64,000 nucleotides of DNA from Sphingopyxis sp. 2PD (GTDB taxonomy: Bacteria > Pseudomonadota > Alphaproteobacteria > Sphingomonadales > Sphingomonadaceae), in the NCBI RefSeq assembly GCF_005503695.1, contig NZ_SCMU01000007.1:1-64000 (forward strand). The letters run 5' to 3'. This document shows positions 27,567-34,464 of the stretch, one piece after another. The notes beneath the pieces were generated by a model. The model did no database searches. It had not been told where the DNA came from and saw nothing but the letters and a program-made list of their open reading frames with translations. Numbering within the stretch: the stretch's first letter is position 1; every line of letters starts with the position of its first letter. The position numbers and the translations under genes were made by a program.

Positions 27567-27897
27567 CGTGCAGCCGGGCGGGTCGGCGGCTTGAGGCGCT
27601 TGCGCACCCGAAGGGCCGAAGCGCAGCGGAGGAGTGAGGCTACGCCTCGCTTGCGCGGGCGCCGCCGCCGACCAGATTGGCGGAGCGCTCTTGGGTGGGA
27701 CCGGTCGAACTTCGAAAATGGAAGAGCGATCAGGGCGAGCGATCGCGCCAAGGATATGACGAAGCCGAAAAGGGAGCTGCATCGATACGGATGCTTCCCG
27801 GCCTCGTCGCGGCGATATATAGGCCTGCTCTATCGGGCGTGGTTCTTCTGAAGGCACGCGCTCGACGGTCGTAACTCTGCTGAACAGGATCGTGTCG

Positions 27898-28824
27898 ATG
27901 CCGTGGCCCAAAGGTACGCGCGCCCTCGTGCTGCACAATGCAAAGGCGCGGCAGGGCGAGCAGGCGCTCGTTCCCGTTCGCGAGCGCCTCGCTGCCGGCG
28001 GCCTTCTGGTGACGGTCGAGCCGTTCGAGAGCTTGCCCGAAATTGCACGCGACGTGACACGCTTGCATCAGACCGCCGATATCATTGTCGTGTGCGGCGG
28101 CGACGGTTCGATCTCATCCGCCGCGCCCGCGGTGATCGAGAGCGGCCTGCCGCTGGGAATCATTCCCGCCGGAACCGCGAATGACTTGGCGCGCACCCTG
28201 TCGATCCCGCTCGACTTCGCGGCGGCGGCCGACGTCATTGTCGAGAGTCACAGCCGACGGATCGATGTCGGCATGGTCAATGGCCATGCCTTCTTCAATG
28301 TCGCGAGCATCGGGATCAGCAGCGAACTTGCGCAGAAGCTCGACCCGGCGATCAAGAAAAGGTTCGGCCGCCTCGGCTATGCCGTCGCCGCGCTGCGGGT
28401 CATCCTGGCTGCCCAGCGGTTCCGGGCGAGGATCAGGGAGAAGGGCGAGTCGAGGACCGTCAGCACCTATCAGGTCGCGATCGGCAACGGGCGTCTCTAC
28501 GGGGGAGGTAATGTCGTAGAAGAGAATGCCGCGATCGACGACGGCACGCTCGATCTTTATAGTCTCGAGGTCAAAAACCTCTGGAAGCTCGCCCTCATGC
28601 TTCGCGCCTTCCGGTCCGGCACGCATGGCGCGTGGAAGGAAGTGCGCACCGCCAAATGCGTCGAGTTCGATATCGAGACGCGGCGGCCGATGCCGGTGAA
28701 CACCGACGGTGAGATCGTCACCGCGACGCCTGCGCATTTCCGCGTCTTGCCTCGAGCGATATCGGTGCTCGCCCCGTGCGAATGCCCGACCACCGCACGG
28801 CAATTCCCGCTCTACCATCACTGA
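27898..28824 (+). CDS. Diacylglycerol kinase-family lipid kinase
   Basis: This is a DAGK/YegS-type lipid kinase of 308 aa that phosphorylates a membrane lipid with ATP. The motifs visible are L-H-N-A-K-A near the N-terminus, V-V-C-G-G-D-G-S-I-S (nucleotide-binding GGDG), I-I-P-A-G-T-A-N-D-L-A-R, and the later D-G-T-L-D-L-Y and N-T-D-G-E elements. ATG 27898 is preferred because it lies eight bases after AGGA; GTG 27892 is in frame but too close. It stands alone and has no evident link to the neighbouring mobile-element genes. Confidence 0.85.
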   Translation: MPWPKGTRALVLHNAKARQGEQALVPVRERLAAGGLLVTVEPFESLPEIARDVTRLHQTADIIVVCGGDGSISSAAPAVIESGLPLGIIPAGTANDLARTLSIPLDFAAAADVIVESHSRRIDVGMVNGHAFFNVASIGISSELAQKLDPAIKKRFGRLGYAVAALRVILAAQRFRARIREKGESRTVSTYQVAIGNGRLYGGGNVVEENAAIDDGTLDLYSLEVKNLWKLALMLRAFRSGTHGAWKEVRTAKCVEFDIETRRPMPVNTDGEIVTATPAHFRVLPRAISVLAPCECPTTARQFPLYHH

Positions 28825-29027
28825 CCGAGCGAAGGCCCAGCGCAGTTGCGGCTGCAGCGTGCGGCGACGATTTTCAGTCGTTCGAAATGGCTCTGTGACA
28901 TCGCGCCGCGCGGACGTCCAAAAATCGTCTCGTTAAGTATTTGAAAAATTTGAGTTCATATCGAAGGTTGAAAAACGAGGAGGCACAGGGTAGTTAAATT
29001 AATAAATTAAGCAGTGTGACATCGACC
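28825..29027. other. AT-rich upstream region
   Basis: No gene is seen here. The right half is AT-rich and has a TTGAAA element followed 17 bases later by TAGTTA, a possible promoter for the 29028 gene. Confidence 0.3.
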
Positions 29028-30686
29028 ATGACCACCATCGCGCAATATCTTTCAGAGCATGGCCCATCGCGCTCGTCGCTGATTGTCGAGGCGCTCGTCG
29101 CTGCCGGAGCGAGCCCAGAGGCAGCGCGCCAGCGCGTCGCTCGGGTCGCAAAACCGATACGCCGCTTTCCAGTCCCGATGCTGCCCAAGCGCGAAGCCTT
29201 TCTCTATCTCGACAAGGATCGGAACAGCGAACGCTTCTGGCAGAATTTCATTCGCGACATGCGCGCGACCAATTCGGTCTTCGCTGCATCGGTCGATGGC
29301 ATGATCGCACGCGGCGGCCTCATCCGTGCCGACCAATTCGCGTCGATCAGCGGCGCGACGGTCATCCCGCAGCGCGGACAGCTGCCGGTCGAGACGGTCG
29401 CGCAACGCCTGATCGCCGCAGGGTTCATCAAGGAAATACATAATATCGACCACGGCCGATGTTTCGAGCTCGCGCCGTCGCTGGCTTTCGGCACGCCTGC
29501 CGGACTAAGGGCCCGCGACCTCACAGAGGGGATTCTGCTCGACGGAATGCGCGAATGGGCGAGGAAGATCGGATTTGCGAGCTACAATCTGATCCGCATC
29601 CGCGGCGACGAAGAACTCCAGCCCATCGGCCCCTTCGCCTTCGATTTCGCCGGCCCGAGCTACCTGCTTCCGCTCCAGGGTCCCGGCGGCAAGCCCGGCT
29701 TCATTGTCGCCGACGTGTTCGCTGAGGGGCGGCTTACCGCCGACGAAATCCAGTTCTTCATCCGCAAGGCGAGGATGCTCAAGGCGACCCTCAAGAATAT
29801 CGGGGTGTTGTCGATCATTGTCGCGGAAGAATTTACCGGCGAAGCAATGAAGGCTGGCCATGCCGCGGGCGTGATGCTCGCCACGCCGAAAGATCTGTTC
29901 GGCAAACGGGTTGGGGTGGCGATTGCGTCACTATGCGAAGTCCTAAAAAATGCCGCCAAATATGCATCGTCCAGTCCTGAGCGGCTCACATACCTCCTCG
30001 ACAATTTGCTCGACATCGAGGGACGCAGCCTCAACCTGCGCGGCATCCTATTCGAGTTAGTGGTCGGCTACCTCGCCCGGCGAAGCGCTATCTCTATCGA
30101 TATGGGGGTTACCGCGCGAAATCCTGCGACCGGCCAGACCGCGGACATAGACGTTCAGGCCATCACCCAGCAGTCGAGCGCGGTGACAGCGATCGAATGT
30201 AAAGGCAAAGAGCCCGGCGGATCACTGTCGCGCGCTGAGGTCGAAATCTGGCTCAAAAAGATTCCGATCTTTCGTGCGCACTATGCGAACCATGCCGCCC
30301 TACGAGAAGCCGAACATCGCTTCGAGATATGGACGAGCGGAACGATCGATGCCGACGCTCTCTATCTTCTCAAGGAAGAAAAGGCCAAGCGGTCCAAGGC
30401 GCCGATTGACTGGAAGGACGGGGATGCGGTTCTTGCGTTGGCGCGTGCCGGAAAGGAAAAGGGTATCGCCGACGCGCTCAACCAACATTTTTTCAAACAC
30501 CCGTTCGCCGAGGTCGGCAAGACGCTCGCGGCCGAAAATCCTCCAGAGTTCAATTTCCCGTCGTTCATGATGCCTGCTTTCAAGCCAGACACGGGACCCG
30601 GCCCCTCGGGGCTGCCCGCCCTTCCCGACCTTTCGGGGATGGTCACCGAATGCTCACTCGACGACGAACTAAAGGGCGCGAAATAG
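29028..30686 (+). CDS. Orphan protein with PD-(D/E)XK nuclease-like domain
   Basis: I do not recognise this 552-aa protein as a named family. The N-terminal ~60 residues look like a helix-turn-helix fold (H-G-P-S-R-S-S-L-I-V-E-A-L and A-R-Q-R-V-A-R-V). Around residues 330-400 there is a restriction-endonuclease-like pattern: D373-I-D375-V-Q, then A-I-E390-C-K392-G-K, the D...ExK catalytic arrangement. The C-terminal tail is Pro-rich. The GTG 29016 is also in frame, and neither start has a strong ribosome site. Its size, lone position and AT-rich promoter region suggest an acquired nuclease, possibly a single-gene defence or a transposon-linked factor. The function is inferred only. Confidence 0.68.
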   Translation: MTTIAQYLSEHGPSRSSLIVEALVAAGASPEAARQRVARVAKPIRRFPVPMLPKREAFLYLDKDRNSERFWQNFIRDMRATNSVFAASVDGMIARGGLIRADQFASISGATVIPQRGQLPVETVAQRLIAAGFIKEIHNIDHGRCFELAPSLAFGTPAGLRARDLTEGILLDGMREWARKIGFASYNLIRIRGDEELQPIGPFAFDFAGPSYLLPLQGPGGKPGFIVADVFAEGRLTADEIQFFIRKARMLKATLKNIGVLSIIVAEEFTGEAMKAGHAAGVMLATPKDLFGKRVGVAIASLCEVLKNAAKYASSSPERLTYLLDNLLDIEGRSLNLRGILFELVVGYLARRSAISIDMGVTARNPATGQTADIDVQAITQQSSAVTAIECKGKEPGGSLSRAEVEIWLKKIPIFRAHYANHAALREAEHRFEIWTSGTIDADALYLLKEEKAKRSKAPIDWKDGDAVLALARAGKEKGIADALNQHFFKHPFAEVGKTLAAENPPEFNFPSFMMPAFKPDTGPGPSGLPALPDLSGMVTECSLDDELKGAK

Positions 30687-30761
30687 CCTCGCGGTCCGCA
30701 GGAATTTGACTCGATCTGGACCTATCTCCGCACAGCCGGCTTGCAAGCGACAGGGGCAAAG

Positions 30762-31271
30762 CTATGCTTTGAGGTGCATCGGGCAGGCGTTGTGCACATA
30801 TCCGCTCTTGCGGTCGCGCCTCTTCAGCCAGTTGTCATAGCGTCGTGCGACGCGCTGGGAAGCAAGGGTGTCGTCGAACCAGCAATCCAGGATGAGCACG
30901 GCGCAGCGCGCGACGCGCGACGCCTCGCGCAATGCTCTCGGCAAATTCTCCGTATGATGTGCGACATAATCGAGCGTCACGACGTCGAAACTGCGGTCTT
31001 CGAATGGCAGCGCTTCGGCACGACATGAAATGACGTCCAAACCCCGGGATCGCGCGCGGACGCAAGCTTGGGTTTCCGGCTCGATCCCGACAGTGCGGGC
31101 GATGCCCGCTTCGCGCGCTGCGACGAGAAGATCGCCCGTGCCGCATCCGACGTCGAGTAAGGTTGCCGGCTTGAGAGCGACAATTTCGTCGAGCAATTGG
31201 CGCTTATATTCCCCATGGGGACGGGCGGCGGACGAACGCTTCGTGGACTGGATCATCATGGGTAGGCGCAT
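30762..31271 (-). CDS. Class I SAM-dependent methyltransferase
   Basis: This is a 169-aa methyltransferase with the Rossmann signature L-L-D-V-G-C-G-T-G-D (motif I), I-E-P at motif II, L-P-F-E-D-R-S-F-D-V-V-T-L (motif III/IV) and the following Leu-rich helix. The acceptor substrate is unknown. It is divergent from the AraC-type regulator, and the intergenic dyad at 31315 suggests that the regulator controls it. The start may be 31271 or the internal ATG at 31259. Confidence 0.8.
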   Translation of the reverse strand: MRLPMMIQSTKRSSAARPHGEYKRQLLDEIVALKPATLLDVGCGTGDLLVAAREAGIARTVGIEPETQACVRARSRGLDVISCRAEALPFEDRSFDVVTLDYVAHHTENLPRALREASRVARCAVLILDCWFDDTLASQRVARRYDNWLKRRDRKSGYVHNACPMHLKA

Positions 31272-31314
31272 AAGGTCTCCGTCGATTGCGAAGACGATGC
31301 TGAGCGTTGGAGAC

Positions 31315-31342
31315 TATGTCCGATAGATGATATCAGGACATA
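31315..31342. promoter_or_regulatory. Dyad operator between methyltransferase and AraC genes
   Basis: TATGTCC-N14-GGACATA is a perfect 7-bp inverted repeat ending one base before the AraC-type start codon. Its place between divergent genes suggests an autoregulatory site. Confidence 0.5.
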
Positions 31343-32113
31343 ATGAATTCACTATCCGACAAGAATGCTCCTTCGGTCTCGATCGAGGTGGAACGAGCCA
31401 CATTCCATGCACGAAGCATCGGGGAGTGGCACCGGCACCCAGTAGTCCAACTGATATACCCGAGCAGGGGGGTCATGATATTGCACACCCGTGAGGGACA
31501 ATGGGTCGTTCCGCCCCAGCAGGGCGTTTGGCTGCCCGCGGACCATGAGCATCGCGTCGAGACCTCGGGCGGTTTCGAGATGTACAGCATATATTGTTTC
31601 GGCAGCATTCTACGGAGGCTGCCGAAAGAAGCCGGGCTAACTTCCGTGAGCCCCTTGATGCGCGAGATCATTTTTGCGGCCGCAGGCACGGGCGCAGGGG
31701 CGCGTCAGCGGCATCTGGCCTTCCTCTTCGCCGACGAGATGGCGTTGAAAATATCGCCTGCCCTGACGATCCCGTCGGTCACAGCGCCCCGTATCGCGCA
31801 AATCGCCGCGGCACTCGATCGCAATCCCGGCGACCGGAGGAGCCTCGAAGCCTGGTCGGAGCAACTCCATATCTCGAGCCGAAGCCTTGCGCGGCTGTTC
31901 CAACGCGATACCGGAACAGGCTTTACCGCGTTTCGGAACCAGATTCGGCTCAAGGCCGCGCTCTTGCGGCTGGCGCAGGGCGAGGCGGTCACATCGATCG
32001 CGCTCGAACTCGGTTTTGGGACGGCGAGTAACTTTATCCGCTCGTTTCGCGAACTGACCGGTGTAACGCCGGCACGCTACTTTCCCGATCGCAAGCGGAA
32101 TCGAGACAATTAG
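31343..32113 (+). CDS. AraC-family transcriptional regulator with cupin sensor
   Basis: This 256-aa regulator has an N-terminal cupin domain (W-H-R-H-P-V-V-Q-L-I-Y near 30-40, then V-W-L-P-A-D-H-E-H-R-V) and a C-terminal AraC double helix-turn-helix (L-H-I-S-S-R-S-L-A-R-L-F-Q and A-L-E-L-G-F-G-T-A-S-N-F-I-R-S-F). This NimR-like layout often controls a divergent enzyme or exporter; here the divergent gene is a methyltransferase. The ligand is unknown. Confidence 0.85.
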   Translation: MNSLSDKNAPSVSIEVERATFHARSIGEWHRHPVVQLIYPSRGVMILHTREGQWVVPPQQGVWLPADHEHRVETSGGFEMYSIYCFGSILRRLPKEAGLTSVSPLMREIIFAAAGTGAGARQRHLAFLFADEMALKISPALTIPSVTAPRIAQIAAALDRNPGDRRSLEAWSEQLHISSRSLARLFQRDTGTGFTAFRNQIRLKAALLRLAQGEAVTSIALELGFGTASNFIRSFRELTGVTPARYFPDRKRNRDN

Positions 32114-32203
32114 TCTCCCGCTCTCACCGAGAGTGGCTTGGCGCGCAAGTTTTTGCGCAATCGGCGCGTGACATTCTGTTTTACCTAGCTGGGAGTCGGC
32201 GAA

Positions 32204-32217
32204 GTTGTATAGACGAC
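32204..32217 (+). promoter_or_regulatory. HutC-like operator half at the GntR/HutC gene start
   Basis: GTTGTATAGACGAC is an imperfect dyad similar to the HutC-family core TTGTATATACAA, two bases before ATG 32220. It may serve autoregulation. Confidence 0.35.
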
Positions 32218-32219
32218 TT

Positions 32220-33011
32220 ATGAACCCTTCGCTCACTCGAAAATCCCCCGCTTCAGAATCTCGGCCCCGCGAGGCAACCCGGCCGCCCGAAGAGACGGGA
32301 GGCGAGGTGATGCCCCGGTACGTCGCCATCAAGCAAAGCATTTGCGATGCAGTGCGGGACGGCCGCCTCAACCCAGGAGACCGGGTGCCGTCGGAAGCGG
32401 AGCTGGTTCAGCAGTTCGACGTTTCGCGGATGACCGCGAACCGCGCTCTACGCGAGTTGCAGGCGGCGGGCGTCGTCGTGCGGCGCGCCGGCAGCGGATC
32501 GTTCATCGCAGAGCCAAAGCCGATCGGCCAGATGATTGAAATCCGCAACATCGCCGAGGAAATCCGGGAGCGCGGTCATGCGTACCGCGCCCGCGTGATC
32601 CAGAACCGCGAAGAGCGCGCCAATGTAGAGACGGCGCCGCTGCTCGAGGTGTCCGTGGGCACGAAATTGTTCCATTCGATCATCGTCCATCACGAAGCCG
32701 AATTTCCGATACAGATAGAAGAGAGGTTCGTTCTCGCGTCGATCGCCCCCGACTATGGCACGCTCGACTTCACGCGGATGACACCAAATGAATATCTGAC
32801 GCGCATTGCACCGCTCGAACGGGTCGAGCATCGCGTTTGCTCGACGATGCCCGACGAGCGGATGCGCGGCATGCTGGGATTGTCCGACGGCGAACCGGTG
32901 CTCCAGATGACGCGCCGGACTTGGAGCCGCTCGCGCCTTGTGTCGCATGCCTGGCTGACACACCCCGGAACACGCTTCGAGCTGTCAGCCGCCTTTTCGA
33001 TCGACGATTGA
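32220..33011 (+). CDS. HutC-subfamily GntR transcriptional regulator (UTRA)
   Basis: This GntR-family repressor of about 263 aa has a winged-helix start (Y-V-A-I-K-Q-S-I-C-D, then L-N-P-G-D-R-V-P-S-E-A-E-L, then S-R-M-T-A-N-R-A-L). It is followed by a UTRA ligand domain (E-E-R-F-V-L, A-P-L-E-R-V-E-H-R-V). These features are those of HutC, the urocanate-responsive repressor of histidine use. No hut genes are nearby. A strong HutC-type operator lies instead on the TonB receptor promoter at 37218, so the likely targets are the TonB receptor and PepSY genes. TTG 32205 is in frame, but ATG 32220 is preferred. Confidence 0.85.
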   Translation: MNPSLTRKSPASESRPREATRPPEETGGEVMPRYVAIKQSICDAVRDGRLNPGDRVPSEAELVQQFDVSRMTANRALRELQAAGVVVRRAGSGSFIAEPKPIGQMIEIRNIAEEIRERGHAYRARVIQNREERANVETAPLLEVSVGTKLFHSIIVHHEAEFPIQIEERFVLASIAPDYGTLDFTRMTPNEYLTRIAPLERVEHRVCSTMPDERMRGMLGLSDGEPVLQMTRRTWSRSRLVSHAWLTHPGTRFELSAAFSIDD

Positions 33012-33017
33012 GGCCGG

Positions 33018-33752
33018 TCAGCCGGTGCGGGTGACCACGACCGGCTTGCGGCGCCGGCGCAGCCAACGGAAGTCGGCTTTGCTGAAGCTTTTGAACAGCA
33101 GGTAGAAGCCGGTTCCCGACAGCCATAGTACACCGAAGGCGACGAAAATGATCAGCGGGTGGTTGAAGCTCGACCGGTTGATATAGTCCATATTGTGGAG
33201 CATCCAGAAGAAGTCCCATGTGCGCCAGGTATCGCCGCGCATCACGAGAAAGCGGGCGGTATCGAGCGAGACATAGGCGCTGCTGTTCTCGTCGTCCGCG
33301 AAATCGACGCGCCACATCGCCCCCTCATGATCGCGCGATTCGAGGTTCGGCTTGGCGATTACGCTCACCTCTCGGATCGGCGCCTCGTTCATCATGGAGG
33401 CGACTTCGCGCGCCATGGCCTCGTCGACCCGGATGTGCTCGCCGCTTGTCGCGTCGACGAGACGGACGCCTTTTGCGGAGCGCACTTCATAGACCGGCCG
33501 GGTTCCGAGATCGCGAAGGATCACGCCCGTGACAGGTTCGCCGCGCGGCAGGGCCGCCACGTCGAAATATTCCCCCGGTGGCAGTGGATGCGCATGCGAC
33601 ATCCCGCCGCCGTGCCCGCCGACCTTATCCTTGTCGAGCAGCGCCATCACCGATCCGCTGAGCGCCCAGAGCAGGAACTGGAGACCCAGGATCAGCCCGA
33701 CCCATTTGTGGATGCGCCGGAAGAAGAGCGGCGTCAGTCGGATGCGTTTCAT
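33018..33752 (-). CDS. PepSY-domain membrane protein 1
   Basis: This 244-aa inner-membrane protein has the short PepSY-TM form: an N-terminal helix with R-I-H-K-W-V-G-L-I-L-G-L-Q, a large periplasmic PepSY-like part, and a helix near residue 205 after W-M-L-H-N-M-D-Y. The paired histidines (H-K-W and M-L-H) suggest heme binding, as in siderophore-linked ferric reductases; that is inference. Start ATG 33752 overlaps the previous stop (ATGA). With its paralogue and the TonB receptor it forms one operon. Confidence 0.8.
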   Translation of the reverse strand: MKRIRLTPLFFRRIHKWVGLILGLQFLLWALSGSVMALLDKDKVGGHGGGMSHAHPLPPGEYFDVAALPRGEPVTGVILRDLGTRPVYEVRSAKGVRLVDATSGEHIRVDEAMAREVASMMNEAPIREVSVIAKPNLESRDHEGAMWRVDFADDENSSAYVSLDTARFLVMRGDTWRTWDFFWMLHNMDYINRSSFNHPLIIFVAFGVLWLSGTGFYLLFKSFSKADFRWLRRRRKPVVVTRTG

Positions 33753-34453
33753 GCCTGCTTCCTCTTGCGGCGTTTGAAGGACCAGATCAGCAACCACGCC
33801 CCGCTGATCGCCATCGCGAAGACGCTCCAGGTCGCGACGCGGAGCAACGGGTTGTTGACGTCGGTCCGCTCATCATAGTCCATGATGTGGAGCATCCACG
33901 CGAAGTCGAACACGCGCCACAATGCGTGCCGGCGCGAGATAAGCTCACCGGTCGTCGGCGACAGATAGAGCGTCGGGCGGTTCCAGCCCTCGAACTCGAC
34001 CTGCCAATAGGGCGGCTTGCGCGACTGCATTTCCTGTGGCGCTTCGGTCAACAGCCGCACCGACACGATCTTGCCGTCGCCGGTGTAGATGCGCCGCGCC
34101 TGCTCGCGGACCTGGGACTCGGTAAGCGCAGGCAGCGGCGCACCCGAGCGGGCATCGAACAGCCGCGCCCCTTCGGGAGTTTCAGCGCGCCAGACGGGGC
34201 GATCGAAGAACCGCTGCAAGCGAACCTCGGACGCACCGGGCGCGGCCGCAACGATCCGCGACGGCGGCGCGAGGCCCGCGAGGTCGAAGGGCTGAACCAT
34301 CGGCGCGCGCACGAGATGGTCGCCATGGATGGTGTCGATATGCACGACCACCATGTAGAAGCCGGTCAGCGTCCAGAGCAGCGCCTGGACGCCGACCACC
34401 AAGGCCAGCCATTTATGCGTTCGCCGGACGAGCAGCGGCCAACGGATCGCCAT
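33749..34453 (-). CDS. PepSY-domain membrane protein 2
   Basis: This is a 234-aa paralogue of the downstream gene, with the same design: R-R-T-H-K-W-L-A-L at the start, W-M-L-H-I-M-D-Y before the last membrane helix, and an Arg/Lys-rich tail. Two such proteins after a TonB receptor are typical of sphingomonad receptor operons and may reduce or process the imported metal complex. It starts 12 bases after the TonB receptor stop. Confidence 0.8.
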   Translation of the reverse strand: MAIRWPLLVRRTHKWLALVVGVQALLWTLTGFYMVVVHIDTIHGDHLVRAPMVQPFDLAGLAPPSRIVAAAPGASEVRLQRFFDRPVWRAETPEGARLFDARSGAPLPALTESQVREQARRIYTGDGKIVSVRLLTEAPQEMQSRKPPYWQVEFEGWNRPTLYLSPTTGELISRRHALWRVFDFAWMLHIMDYDERTDVNNPLLRVATWSVFAMAISGAWLLIWSFKRRKRKQA

Positions 34454-34464
34454 ATCGATTACCC

